64,000 bases of DNA from Hydrogenimonas cancrithermarum. Its GTDB lineage: Bacteria > Campylobacterota > Campylobacteria > Campylobacterales > Hydrogenimonadaceae. The notes beneath the pieces are model-generated. The model worked only from the letters and a program-made list of their open reading frames with translations. It searched no databases and was not told where the DNA came from. Positions within the stretch are counted from its first letter, which is position 1. The number at the start of each line of letters is the position of its first letter. The DNA is taken from positions 1,192,501 to 1,256,500 of the forward strand of contig NZ_AP027370.1 in the NCBI RefSeq assembly GCF_030296055.1, given 5' to 3'. The translations under genes were made by a program, and so were the position numbers. Positions 27,388-36,458 of the stretch are shown piece after piece.

Positions 27388-28842
27388 CTACTCCGCCTTT
27401 TTCAAATGTTTTTGCGCGATGTCCCAACGGGGATAGACGAAGACTGTATGGCGTTCGACGACGATCTTTTCGGGATCGTCCACCGCATAGGCTTTGATCG
27501 TGATCGGAATCGGCGTATCTTTTCGCGTATCTTTCGCCAGCGGCTTGGTCGCCTCCAGCTGTACGATCTTTTTCGCTTTCTTGCCTGCCGCCAGTTTGAA
27601 CGGCTTACTCGGCTTGACGATCTTGATCTCCGGGTGTCCCTCCACTTCGAAGTAGTACGTGTGCTCTTTGCTATCCGTATTCTGGAAGAGGAACGTATAG
27701 TCGTTGACGATCCTTCCGTCATGGGTGAACCGGTAGAGTTGTGCCGTCTTGTTGATATTGAGCAGCATATGCTCTTTTTTGGTCCCCATCACCAGCAGCG
27801 CGACGAAGACGATCGTCAGGGCCACGGCGTACGCGATCGTCCGCGGCCGTATGTAGTGGGTCTTTTCACCCTGTTCGATCTCTCTCGGGGAACTCCACAC
27901 CACGAGGCTCGGTTTACCCAGTGCGCCCATCACTTTGGTACAGGCGTCGACACATTCGAGGCAGTTGATACATTCAAGCTGCATCCCCTGGCGGATATCG
28001 ATATGGGTCGGGCAGACCTTCACGCAGCTTTCACAAGCCGTACACTCCGCCTCGGGCTCTCTTTCATGCAGCTCTTTGACGTTGTGAACCAGCTTTTTCG
28101 CATCCTGCCCCTCATGGTCGTAGATATGCCCTCCGCGGTGCACATTGTAGATCGCCATGATCGTATCGTCGTCGTACATGACCGACTGCACCCTGCTGTA
28201 GGGGCAGATATAGACACAGAAATTCTCTTTAAGCCACACCACATCGACGATCAGAAACAGCGCGATACCGATCCAGAAGCCGATGAGCACGGGGTGCTCA
28301 CCGGGGTTCTGGATATACTGGAAAAAATCCTCCGGCGGAACGAAGTACCAGACGAAGTCCGCGGCCGCAATGAGGGCCAGCACGGACCACAACCCGATCG
28401 CGATCGCCTCTTTCGCCTTGTTCTCCGGTTTGGACCAGTCGGGCTCTTGCTGTTTGTTCGTGATACGTTTACGCAGGTGCAGCAGTTTCGTCTCGAACAG
28501 GTCACGGTAGATGACGCGGAAAATCGTCTGCGGGCACGCCCATCCGCACCAGACGCGTCCTCCGAGCGTCGTCATGAAAAAGATCCCCAAAAACAGCAAC
28601 ATCAACAGAAACGGCATCAGGTAGAGCTCCTGCATATCGAAGCGCACGAACAGAAAATGGAGCTGCTTGTGGTCGAAGTTCAGCAGGAAAAAGTGGTTGC
28701 CGTTGATCTTGATGAACGGCAGCACGAGTGCAACGATCGTTACGATACCGAAGAGCCAGTACCGCTTTATTCGGTACGGTACCCAGTTCTTCAGGTACTC
28801 TTTGGCTCTGTTTCTCTTTTTTGCACCCACCGCTCCCGTCAT
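27388..28842 (-). CDS. ccoG: Cytochrome c oxidase accessory protein CcoG
   Basis: The 484-residue membrane ferredoxin has several transmembrane helices, the N-terminal WCGWACPQTIFR motif and a polyferredoxin segment CTACESCVKVCP with CINCLECVDAC (about 225-275). A C-terminal periplasmic Ig-like domain follows. CcoG helps assemble cbb3 oxidase, reported to act in copper reduction for the CuB site. TAAGG precedes the ATG. It lies downstream of the DUF4006 gene in the same run as ccoNOQP. Confidence 0.93.
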   Translation of the reverse strand: MTGAVGAKKRNRAKEYLKNWVPYRIKRYWLFGIVTIVALVLPFIKINGNHFFLLNFDHKQLHFLFVRFDMQELYLMPFLLMLLFLGIFFMTTLGGRVWCGWACPQTIFRVIYRDLFETKLLHLRKRITNKQQEPDWSKPENKAKEAIAIGLWSVLALIAAADFVWYFVPPEDFFQYIQNPGEHPVLIGFWIGIALFLIVDVVWLKENFCVYICPYSRVQSVMYDDDTIMAIYNVHRGGHIYDHEGQDAKKLVHNVKELHEREPEAECTACESCVKVCPTHIDIRQGMQLECINCLECVDACTKVMGALGKPSLVVWSSPREIEQGEKTHYIRPRTIAYAVALTIVFVALLVMGTKKEHMLLNINKTAQLYRFTHDGRIVNDYTFLFQNTDSKEHTYYFEVEGHPEIKIVKPSKPFKLAAGKKAKKIVQLEATKPLAKDTRKDTPIPITIKAYAVDDPEKIVVERHTVFVYPRWDIAQKHLKKAE

Positions 28843-28852
28843 TGCCTATGCC

Positions 28853-29116
28853 TTACTTCTCGAATTTATATTTGTGGAGGGTATCTCCACCCACCGGATT
28901 ACCGTGGATAATGACATGCGTCTCGTTCTCGAGGTTAGGTCCAACCATTTTAATACCGAGAGGATCAACGATCTCATACGACTGCTGCGCCGTTGCCTGC
29001 TGTGTAGCGATTGCAGCATAGGTCAATCCCGCAAGCGTTGAAAGCAATATTCCCGTCGCAATCAAAAATCCGGTAATTCCGTGAATTCCGAATGGGCTTC
29101 CTTGTTTTTCCATCAT
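28853..29116 (-). CDS. DUF4006-type small membrane protein of the cbb3 locus
   Basis: The product is 86-87 residues. A single hydrophobic helix GITGFLIATGILLSTLAGLTYAAI lies at about 13-36, followed by a polar tail. This matches the DUF4006 proteins that sit beside ccoP in Campylobacterota. It probably associates with, or helps assemble, the oxidase. Two adjacent ATGs are possible; AAGGAG spacing favours the second (29113). It lies 7 bases after ccoP. Confidence 0.75.
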   Translation of the reverse strand: MMEKQGSPFGIHGITGFLIATGILLSTLAGLTYAAIATQQATAQQSYEIVDPLGIKMVGPNLENETHVIIHGNPVGGDTLHKYKFEK

Positions 29117-29123
29117 TTACTCC

Positions 29124-29942
29124 TTATTCGCCACGTGAAAGGCTGAGGATATAGGTACCGACAGCTTTTTCTTGAATCGGTGTCAATCGGCCTTTGAAAC
29201 TGACCATCGTACCGATAAAACCTTTTTTACCACGGTTGAGTACATCCGCGACAAAGTCAGGGGTTCCGTATTTGGACAAATCCGGTGCCATACCGCCCAT
29301 ACCTTTTCCGTCCGCTCCATGACATCCTGCGCATGTCGCGAACTCGGCAGGCTGCTCGCCTTTCATGCCATTGGCGACATACTCTGCAACTTTCTGAGCC
29401 GCGTCACCACTAAGCATACCGGCTGGCATTTCCCCCATAGGATATCCAAGACCTTTCGATCCGTTTTTGATCGTCTCAAGAACTCCTGCAGCGGATCCCC
29501 ACACAGTCAAGTCTGCCGCTTTGCCACCCATACCATCACCGGCAATACCATGACACGGTGCACACTGAACGAGGTAAACACCTTCACCCATCTCCTGAAG
29601 AGTCTGGCTGTCCGCGCTGGCCCATTTGCTTTCGAATCTTTGTGTATGTGCAGCGACCTCTTGATTGTATTCACCGATCTGGGAATATCCGTCGACAGGA
29701 TATCCTGCAATCATATACCACATGCCCCAAATGATCGTACCAAGAAACGTATAGGCCCATCCAGCAGGGAGTTCGTTCTTGTATTCACCAATGCCATCCC
29801 AATTCTCTTCGGCAAGCTCACCCGTCGACTTCTCCGTCTTCATCTGTTTGATATATTTACCAGCGACGTAAATAGTCAGGATGAGGATAACGGCTGCACC
29901 GATCAGGGCGAGCTGATTGACATTATCGCTTAACCAGTTCAT
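29124..29942 (-). CDS. ccoP: cbb3-type cytochrome oxidase diheme subunit CcoP
   Basis: The 272-residue subunit has an N-terminal helix near residues 10-27, a second near 60-75 and two cytochrome c domains with CAPCH (about 132) and CAGCH (about 205). It carries electrons from periplasmic cytochrome c to CcoO. It starts four bases inside the end of ccoQ (ATGA overlap). Size and two-heme layout are standard. Confidence 0.96.
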   Translation of the reverse strand: MNWLSDNVNQLALIGAAVILILTIYVAGKYIKQMKTEKSTGELAEENWDGIGEYKNELPAGWAYTFLGTIIWGMWYMIAGYPVDGYSQIGEYNQEVAAHTQRFESKWASADSQTLQEMGEGVYLVQCAPCHGIAGDGMGGKAADLTVWGSAAGVLETIKNGSKGLGYPMGEMPAGMLSGDAAQKVAEYVANGMKGEQPAEFATCAGCHGADGKGMGGMAPDLSKYGTPDFVADVLNRGKKGFIGTMVSFKGRLTPIQEKAVGTYILSLSRGE

Positions 29943-30163
29943 TTTTGCTCCTTGTTTTCATTCATCTCATCAGAATTCTCATTGGGTTCAACTGGCTTAC
30001 TGTCGAGTTCATCGTCCAGCGCCAGATTCCCATATTTCTCATAATTTCTCGTGCCTTTTTTTTCGGCACGGTAGAGATGCAGGATATAGGCGTAAAGAAC
30101 CACCACCAAAAAGACGGTGAAGAAAAAGTATCCAAATGCCTGCAATTCTCTAATATTTTCCAT
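29939..30163 (-). CDS. ccoQ: cbb3 oxidase small subunit CcoQ
   Basis: The 74-residue product has one membrane helix (FGYFFFTVFLVVVLYAYILHLY) and an acidic C-terminal tail. Position between ccoO and ccoP, size and topology identify CcoQ, which stabilises the oxidase complex. It overlaps ccoP by 4 bases and is slightly longer than many CcoQ proteins because of the Asn/Glu-rich tail. Confidence 0.85.
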   Translation of the reverse strand: MENIRELQAFGYFFFTVFLVVVLYAYILHLYRAEKKGTRNYEKYGNLALDDELDSKPVEPNENSDEMNENKEQK

Positions 30164-30171
30164 GCCGATCC

Positions 30172-30837
30172 TTAATGAAGGCTGTTCAGATATGCGATCA
30201 ATGCAACGATTTCAGGAATTTCACCACGTGCTACCGCATCTTTGACATCCTGATTTTTCATGTCGTCAGCAACCTTTTTCGCCTCTTCGAGCGCCTCTTT
30301 TTTCGCCTCTTCCCATGTCCCGAGTTTAGTATGGCCCGGCTTGTCATAAGGGACGTTGAAAACTTTCTTGACCGTCAATGCTTCCGCATAAGCCGTCTCA
30401 AGATCGACATTTTGATGAAACATATGTTTATATGCTGGCATGATGGAACCAGGAACGACAGATGTCGGTTCCCACATGTGGTTCTCGTGCCAATCAGTCG
30501 TACGATACTCGCCAACACGGTGAAGGTCCGGACCTGTACGTTTTGAGCCCCACAGGAACGGTCGATCATACGCATACTCCCCACTTAGGCTGTACGGACC
30601 GTAACGGTCGGTTTCAGACTTGAATGGACGGATGAGCTGTGAATGACATGCATTACAGCTGTCTTTGATATAGACATGGCGCCCTGCAAGCTGAAGCAGT
30701 GTATAGGGTTGTTTACCTGCCACTGGACGGGAAGCCTGTGCAAAATCAGGCACGATCTCGATAAGTCCAGCGAACGCGATGACGAGGAACAGAACTACCG
30801 AAAAGAAAAACGGTCTTTTTTCTAGCCAATGAAACAT
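30172..30837 (-). CDS. ccoO: cbb3-type cytochrome oxidase monoheme subunit CcoO
   Basis: The 221-residue subunit has an N-terminal membrane anchor (FFFSVVLFLVIAFAGLIEIV) and one heme site CNACH near residue 62 within the conserved KDSCNACHSQLIRPF. SIMPAYKHMF supplies the axial methionine region. It passes electrons from CcoP to the CcoN active site. It lies 12 bases after ccoN and 8 bases before ccoQ. Confidence 0.96.
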   Translation of the reverse strand: MFHWLEKRPFFFSVVLFLVIAFAGLIEIVPDFAQASRPVAGKQPYTLLQLAGRHVYIKDSCNACHSQLIRPFKSETDRYGPYSLSGEYAYDRPFLWGSKRTGPDLHRVGEYRTTDWHENHMWEPTSVVPGSIMPAYKHMFHQNVDLETAYAEALTVKKVFNVPYDKPGHTKLGTWEEAKKEALEEAKKVADDMKNQDVKDAVARGEIPEIVALIAYLNSLH

Positions 30838-30849
30838 TCTACCCTCCTC

Positions 30850-32313
30850 TTATGCGCCCATAGGCGATGCAAATGCAGGCTCTTTTTCAAGCACTTTGTC
30901 GCTTTGCATTGTTTTAACGAAGTTGTAAGCCCACATAAAGAGACCCACAACAAACAGCAGGCCGCCGATTGCACGAATCGTATAGTACGGATGCAGTACG
31001 GTGACCGTATCGATAAATGAATATGCCAGGTTTCCATATTGGTCGACCGCTCGCCACATCATACCTTGCGTAATACCAGCAATCCACATACTGGAGAAGT
31101 AGAGAACGATACCTGTCGTTTGAATCCAGAACTGCATCTCCATCAGTTTTTTACTATAAATCTCACGCTTGTAGAAACGCGGAGCCATATGGAGTGATGC
31201 GGCGATAATCATAAATGCAACCCAACCGAGTGTACCGTCATGAACGTGTCCCGGAATCCAGTCAGTGAAGTGTGCGAGTGCATTGACCGACTTGATCGCC
31301 TGAATCGGACCTTCGAGTGTCGAAAGCATATAGAATGTCGAAGCAAGGACCATGAACTTGATAAGCGGAGACTCTTTCAACTGGTTCCATTCACCCTTCA
31401 TCGTAAGAAGCATGTTGATCGCAGAACCCCATGAAGGCAGGATTAGAATAACCGAGAAAATAGATCCCATTGTCTGCATCCAGTCAGGCACTGTCGAATA
31501 GATCAAGTGGTGTCCACCAGCCCACAGATAGACGAACATCAATCCCCAGAAAGAGAGCAGTGAAAGCTTGTAAGAGAAGACAGGCTGACCGGACTCTTTC
31601 GGAAGGAAGTAGTAGATGATCGCGATGATCGGCACGGTAAAGACGAATGCGACCGCATTGTGTCCATACCACCACTGAACGAGTGCATCATTGGTACCGG
31701 AGTACATGGAAACGGAGTGCATCCAGCTACCCATACCTGTCACGAAATAGGTCGGGACTTCCATGTTGTTGAAGAGATAGAGCATGGCAACACCGAGGAA
31801 TGTCGCAATGTAGTACCACATGGAAATGTAAAGTGTTTTCTCACGTCGCATACCGATGAGACCGAACATCGCAGTACCCCAAAGAACCCAGACTACGACG
31901 GTCAACAGGTCAAGAGGCCACTCCATTTCGGCATACTCTTTGGATGTCGTAAATCCGAGAAGCTCGGAAACGACCATCCATGCAGCGAGCGCGAGGTAGA
32001 GCCAGAAATGAAGTTTTCCGACGCCATGAACGAATTTCGATTCGGCGATGGAAACTTTCAGAACACGCTGTGCTACATAGTAGAAAGTCGCGAAAATACC
32101 GCTCAGCGTAAAGCCGAACGCCACCACATTCGTATGGATCGGTCGAAGACGGCTGAATGTTCCATACTGGCCGAACAGATTGTTCAGTTCAGGGAACGCC
32201 AGTTCAAACGCGATATACGTACCAATTGTCATACCGACAATACCGAAAGTAATGGCCAGATAAGTGAACCATTTCGCGACGGTATAGTCGTATTCCAACG
32301 CTGCATTTTGCAT
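30850..32313 (-). CDS. ccoN: cbb3-type cytochrome oxidase catalytic subunit CcoN
   Basis: The 487-residue heme-copper oxidase subunit has 12 membrane helices. Heme and CuB histidines are visible in RPIHTNVVAFG, QWWYGHNAVAF, AGGHHLIY and WIPGHVHDGTLG. It is the high-affinity terminal oxidase used by microaerophiles. AAAGGAGG lies 5 bases before the ATG, one of the strongest ribosome sites in the window. First gene of the ccoNOQP run, with a repeat-rich promoter region upstream. Confidence 0.97.
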   Translation of the reverse strand: MQNAALEYDYTVAKWFTYLAITFGIVGMTIGTYIAFELAFPELNNLFGQYGTFSRLRPIHTNVVAFGFTLSGIFATFYYVAQRVLKVSIAESKFVHGVGKLHFWLYLALAAWMVVSELLGFTTSKEYAEMEWPLDLLTVVVWVLWGTAMFGLIGMRREKTLYISMWYYIATFLGVAMLYLFNNMEVPTYFVTGMGSWMHSVSMYSGTNDALVQWWYGHNAVAFVFTVPIIAIIYYFLPKESGQPVFSYKLSLLSFWGLMFVYLWAGGHHLIYSTVPDWMQTMGSIFSVILILPSWGSAINMLLTMKGEWNQLKESPLIKFMVLASTFYMLSTLEGPIQAIKSVNALAHFTDWIPGHVHDGTLGWVAFMIIAASLHMAPRFYKREIYSKKLMEMQFWIQTTGIVLYFSSMWIAGITQGMMWRAVDQYGNLAYSFIDTVTVLHPYYTIRAIGGLLFVVGLFMWAYNFVKTMQSDKVLEKEPAFASPMGA

Positions 32314-32362
32314 GCAAACCTCCTTTGATTTATTGTCTTGACAGAACTCAAGAGAATATTAC

Positions 32363-32423
32363 AGTGACATCATAGTGACATTTTTATGAAGATAGGCTTA
32401 AAATCTGTTAACCTTGAATTAAC
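32363..32423 (-). promoter_or_regulatory. ccoN promoter region with two sets of 11-bp-spaced direct repeats
   Basis: On the minus strand two TGTCAC copies lie 11 bp apart (complements of 32374-32381 and 32363-32370), just before a TAATAT box. Farther upstream two GTTAA copies are also 11 bp apart (complements of 32419-32423 and 32408-32412). One-turn spacing is typical of OmpR/PhoB-family response regulators, and TGTCA-N6-TGTCA resembles a Pho box. The regulator is not identifiable here. Confidence 0.45.
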
Positions 32424-32463
32424 TTTTTTATTAAGGCAGATTTTATTAATGTGGTATTTTTCC

Positions 32464-32482
32464 GTCAGGGGAGTGCCCTGAC
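32464..32482. repeat. 7-bp hairpin after the TonB receptor gene
   Basis: GTCAGGG-GAGTG-CCCTGAC lies 9 bases beyond the receptor stop. On the minus strand it is followed by GGAAAAAT rather than a T-run, so it is more likely a 3'-end hairpin than an efficient intrinsic terminator. Confidence 0.45.
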
Positions 32483-32490
32483 AAGAGGTA

Positions 32491-34506
32491 TTAAAATTGA
32501 TAAGTTAGATTGCAGTAGTAGTAGCGGCCCGGTTCGTTCAAAAGCATTGGCTCATCATTCGTGCCCGTAACCAGGATCATGTCGGCATAAGTGTTTGTGA
32601 TTGCATATGTGTGATCCAGTATATTGTCGATACCAGCCGTAATCTCGAAATGTCGGCTTACGTCTTTTCTTAATTTAAAATTGAAAACCGCATACCCTGG
32701 AAGCTCCTGTTCTCCATTTTCGTAATCGACATCTTTCCATCGACTCGCAGCGATCATACTCAGCCTCATCGTCAATGAATCGTCATAATCATAACCCAAG
32801 GCGATATTCGCCTTCAATGGCAAAATATTCGGCATATTCATTCCGCTTTGCCCTTCCAGAGGATTCTCTTTCTCACCGCGTTGATACGCAACACCGAAAT
32901 CGGTGTAAAGCTGTTCTGTAATCAAATATGTACCGTCAAAAGAGACACCATATAATGTAGCATCAACATTTTCATATTTATTCGTTGTCTTCTCTTTATT
33001 GAAAGCAATAAAGTTATCTAATTTGCTATAAAAACCTTTAAGCCGTAAATGCGCCGAATCGAACAGATCTTTTTCGATTCCTATATCCACTTGATAGTTG
33101 GTTGTCTGATCGAGATCCGGTGTTCCTATATAAACGCCGGTTTTATCCTGAAAATAGAGTTCTTTGCCATCGGGAACACGGGAAGATTTTCCGATTCCTG
33201 CGAAAATTTTCGTACTTTCATCCATAGAATAGGTTCCAAAAACAAAAGCATTTACGGCAGTATAGTCGTTCGAAGCGGCCGTAGGGTCTTCGTTGCTTAC
33301 AGAAGTGTCGTCATATCTCAACCCCATTTGAAAATCCATGCTTCCGAAACGTTTGTCATACTCCGCAAAAAGCGCACCGTTTTTGGTTTCGGCATAATTG
33401 ATACTGTAAATAGGAGTGGGAATACCGTTTTTGACATAGCGCCCATCCCATTTTCTTTTACTGGCATCGATACCATAAGTCAGTATACCTTCCGCAAGAT
33501 CCATTTTGTTTTTGATTTTACCACCATAGATACGGGAGTTCATCACATTCTCAAATACCGTATTCGTCATAACGGCAGAAACTCTGTAATATGTACCCAT
33601 CGGATGGTAGACCCATGAGTTGTAAAATTCGAAATCGAGCTCTTTTGAAAAATATCCAAGATTCTTGACAACGTATTTTGCATTGAAAAGGTTGGAATCA
33701 TCTTTAAGCGCATCCATCGGGGAGTTGGGATACAAAACATCTTCACTACGATTTGCCGTATAGCTAAGTTTCAATTCCTGATTATCTGTAATGTTTGCAA
33801 ATAATTTCAGCATCGCCGTTTTTTTATTATACGCATCCATATCGTGATAAGGTGTAGAATATTTTCTTCCACCCTGGTCCGGATTGTCCGCGATATAGGC
33901 ATCGACCTGTTCGGCAAGTGTAAGGCCATCTCCATCTTCATATTGGCCACTGCTTTCCGTGGAGGCTCCGACAAATACACGGAACTTCTCGTTTCCTCCA
34001 CTTGCCTGAACTCCGATCTTTCTATATCCCCAGCTTCCGATATTCAAGTTTCCTTCACCGTGGAACCCCTGCTCCGGTTCAAGCGTCTCGACCTCGACGA
34101 GCCCGCTGAGCGTTCCGAAATTCTCCACATCGTAAGGTCCCTCTTTGACAACGATCTCTTTCACGTTGTTGGCGAGGACATGGGAAAGAGGAGGGTCCAT
34201 GCGGTTGGGGCAGCCCCCATAAATTTTTCCGCCATCGATCAATACATTGATATCGTCTTTGCGCATACCGCGTATGATAATATCGTTGGCGATACCGCTC
34301 CGCCGGATCAACTGAATGTCTGGATCCAATTTGTAAAGTGAATCTGCCAGATCGGCGGAACGAACCTCTTCACCGGCGACATCTTTGACGATCGTCATAT
34401 CGACCGTCTCTTCGACTTCGATTGTTTCCAGTGCCACATCTTCGGCATACAAAGAGAGTGACGCCGCCAACGAAATAGCACCGATGCTCAAGACTTTTTT
34501 CATCAT
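32491..34506 (-). CDS. TonB-dependent outer-membrane receptor, OprC/NosA-like copper receptor
   Basis: The 671-residue receptor has a signal peptide (ends near LYAED), a plug domain (about 30-145) and a 22-strand-type barrel ending in aromatic YYYCNLTYQF. The plug carries GGCPNRMDPP with a CxxxM pair Cys99/Met103, and the barrel has HPM at 301-303. Cys-x3-Met plus His-x-Met is the copper-binding set of Pseudomonas OprC. Residue identities are visible; copper as substrate is inferred from them and from the neighbouring cbb3 genes. Repeated GTTAA sequences lie upstream. Confidence 0.8.
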   Translation of the reverse strand: MMKKVLSIGAISLAASLSLYAEDVALETIEVEETVDMTIVKDVAGEEVRSADLADSLYKLDPDIQLIRRSGIANDIIIRGMRKDDINVLIDGGKIYGGCPNRMDPPLSHVLANNVKEIVVKEGPYDVENFGTLSGLVEVETLEPEQGFHGEGNLNIGSWGYRKIGVQASGGNEKFRVFVGASTESSGQYEDGDGLTLAEQVDAYIADNPDQGGRKYSTPYHDMDAYNKKTAMLKLFANITDNQELKLSYTANRSEDVLYPNSPMDALKDDSNLFNAKYVVKNLGYFSKELDFEFYNSWVYHPMGTYYRVSAVMTNTVFENVMNSRIYGGKIKNKMDLAEGILTYGIDASKRKWDGRYVKNGIPTPIYSINYAETKNGALFAEYDKRFGSMDFQMGLRYDDTSVSNEDPTAASNDYTAVNAFVFGTYSMDESTKIFAGIGKSSRVPDGKELYFQDKTGVYIGTPDLDQTTNYQVDIGIEKDLFDSAHLRLKGFYSKLDNFIAFNKEKTTNKYENVDATLYGVSFDGTYLITEQLYTDFGVAYQRGEKENPLEGQSGMNMPNILPLKANIALGYDYDDSLTMRLSMIAASRWKDVDYENGEQELPGYAVFNFKLRKDVSRHFEITAGIDNILDHTYAITNTYADMILVTGTNDEPMLLNEPGRYYYCNLTYQF

Positions 34507-34597
34507 TCGGTTCCTTCAGATAAAGTACCGCTTCAATAAAGGGAGTAGAAGTGGAGTTTTATGAAGCGGTTCTGAAAGGAAATTATAAAACAGTGTT

Positions 34598-34614
34598 GTT
34601 AAGTTAATGTTAAC
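34598..34614. promoter_or_regulatory. GTTAA repeat cluster upstream of the TonB receptor
   Basis: Three GTTAA copies start at 34598, 34603 and 34609 (plus strand), so the first and third are 11 bp apart. The same 5-mer at 11-bp spacing occurs upstream of ccoN. Candidate regulator site in the 133-base spacer between carA and the receptor gene. Confidence 0.35.
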
Positions 34615-34630
34615 TACAAGAAGCGATGGA

Positions 34631-34650
34631 AGCGGAGTGCTATCTCCGCT
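34631..34650. repeat. Hairpin containing the carA stop codon
   Basis: AGCGGAG-TGCTAT-CTCCGCT, a 7-bp perfect stem whose loop includes the minus-strand TAG of carA (34640-34642). No T-run follows, so termination is uncertain. Confidence 0.4.
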
Positions 34651-35776
34651 CGATCATTTGAAGGAATTCGCCGAAAACGTATCGGCTCTCATGTGGCCCG
34701 GGTGACGCTTCGGGATGGTGTTGTACCGAGATGATCGGGCTCTCTTTGTACCGAACCCCTTCGATCGTCCCGTCGAAGAGATTGGTATGGGTCACGTCGG
34801 CGATTTCGGTGATGGAATCGGGAACGTTGTAGTTATGGTTCTGTGCGGTAATCTCGACAACACCCGTCTCGACATTTTTGACCGGATGGTTTCCACCGTG
34901 GTGGCCGAACTTCAGCTTGAAGGTATCGTACCCGTGCGCGATGGAGAGAAGCTGATGCCCGAGACAGATACCGAACATCGGCACTTTCGCCTCGATAAGT
35001 TTTCGGATTTTCACCTGCTCCTCTTTGAGGATCAGTGGGTCTCCGGGACCGTTGGAGAGAAAAAGGCCGTCGATATCGCCGCTTTCGTAGCGCGCGATCA
35101 GTTCATCGGCATCGACCGTGTTGGGTACCACTTCGACGGCCATACCGGCCTGTGTGAGCTCGTTGAGGATATTCCGCTTGACTCCGAAATCGAGCGCGAC
35201 GATTTTCGCTTTCGGTTCGGGAGCTTCGTTGTAACGGTAACGCGAGGCATCGTACTGGCCGGTTTTGTGGAGGTAGGGCTCTTTTGTGCTGACAGCTTCG
35301 ATATAGTTGACCTCACTGATATGCGGCGCATCGGAAAGCATTCGTGCAAGCTCCTCTTTTTCGCATACCTCGGTCGATGCGATCATCATCATCGCACCCT
35401 CTTCCCGAAGCATTTTGGTCAGAAACCGCGTATCGATATCGCAAATACCGAGGATTCCGAAACGATTCAGAAGTTCATGCAGCGGCTCTTCGCTCCTGAA
35501 ATTGGAAGGCTCCTCCTGGTATTGCCGGACGATAATCCCTTTGCACCACGCCGCTTTCGACTCCATGTCTTCCGCGTTGCAGCCGACGTTTCCGATCTCG
35601 GGCATCGTGAAGGTAACGAACTGTCCGGCATAGCTTGGATCGGTTACGATCTCCTGATACCCCGTCATCGAAGTGTTGAAAACGATCTCACCGACGCGCG
35701 TTCCTTCGGCACCGAAGCTCTTCGCTTCCAAAAAAGTTCCGTTTTCCAGATAGATATAGATTGGTTGCAAAGTCAT
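34640..35776 (-). CDS. carA: Carbamoyl-phosphate synthase small (glutaminase) subunit
   Basis: The 378-residue subunit has the CarA N-terminal domain (YIYLENGTFLEAKSFGA, TSMTGYQEIVTDPSYAGQ) and a C-terminal class I glutaminase with nucleophile loop FGICLGHQLL near residue 260 and HHPEASPGPHE near 345. It supplies ammonia from glutamine to CarB for arginine and pyrimidine synthesis; carB is not in the window. It starts one base after the DUF507 gene stop, a pairing frequent in this phylum. Confidence 0.96.
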   Translation of the reverse strand: MTLQPIYIYLENGTFLEAKSFGAEGTRVGEIVFNTSMTGYQEIVTDPSYAGQFVTFTMPEIGNVGCNAEDMESKAAWCKGIIVRQYQEEPSNFRSEEPLHELLNRFGILGICDIDTRFLTKMLREEGAMMMIASTEVCEKEELARMLSDAPHISEVNYIEAVSTKEPYLHKTGQYDASRYRYNEAPEPKAKIVALDFGVKRNILNELTQAGMAVEVVPNTVDADELIARYESGDIDGLFLSNGPGDPLILKEEQVKIRKLIEAKVPMFGICLGHQLLSIAHGYDTFKLKFGHHGGNHPVKNVETGVVEITAQNHNYNVPDSITEIADVTHTNLFDGTIEGVRYKESPIISVQHHPEASPGPHESRYVFGEFLQMIERR

Positions 35777-35777
35777 A

Positions 35778-36329
35778 TTACATCATCCCCCGTTTGCGAA
35801 GCTCCTCTTCGTAGAGGCGCTCGAAAATAAGATCGTACTCTTCGGTACCCGGATGCAGCTCGCGCTTGTAGTGCGACATTTTCTCGAGTACCGCATCTTC
35901 GATCTGCTCGAACGATTTCATATAATCTTCTATCGCTTTGAAGATCACCCCGCGCACCTGATTTTCACTCACCGTATAGTCGATGAGATCCTCTTCCCAG
36001 AGCTCGTTCAGAATCTTGTGCGAAAGGTCGCTGTAGCGTTCTTCATTATTGAGGATGACACCATATTCCGGAGCCAGCTTCTTTTTGATCATCCAGAAAA
36101 GCTGGCGTACATCGGCCCGCATGAACTCGATCTCGTCCTCTTTCTCTTCCAGCAACTCGTTGACACGCTCTTCGAGTGCGCGCTCGTTCTTGATATCCGC
36201 TTCGATCACCTCTTTGGCTTTTTCGATCACCGGTTCAAGTCCCCGCTTGATCTCCACAAAAGGTGCGTTCGCCAGATCGATCCCGATTTTGTTGGCTATA
36301 TAGGGAGCATGGGCTAAATTCAACTTCAT
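35778..36329 (-). CDS. DUF507-family protein, unknown function
   Basis: The 183-residue acidic helical protein opens MKLNLAHAPYIANKIGIDL. It contains LFWMIKKKLAPEYGVILNNEERYSDLSHKIL, matching DUF507. The family has no established function. A long charged helix occupies about 30-75. It is cytoplasmic, with no signal or membrane segment, and is directly followed by carA, so the two form an operon starting after the 129-base spacer that follows motE. Confidence 0.8.
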   Translation of the reverse strand: MKLNLAHAPYIANKIGIDLANAPFVEIKRGLEPVIEKAKEVIEADIKNERALEERVNELLEEKEDEIEFMRADVRQLFWMIKKKLAPEYGVILNNEERYSDLSHKILNELWEEDLIDYTVSENQVRGVIFKAIEDYMKSFEQIEDAVLEKMSHYKRELHPGTEEYDLIFERLYEEELRKRGMM

Positions 36330-36458
36330 AACGCGCCTTTGTCCTGCCCGCTTCTAAAGATACGGGCATAATTTTTTGATAGTTTATCGAAAGATATGTA
36401 AGAGATTGATGAAAGTTTGATAGTGAGTCATGGAAAAGGCCGAAAAACGCTCCATTTT

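Noticed and set aside
32464-32482. Hairpin as intrinsic terminator of the TonB receptor gene
   Set aside because: On the minus strand the stem is followed by A-rich rather than T-rich sequence. It is kept only as a hairpin.
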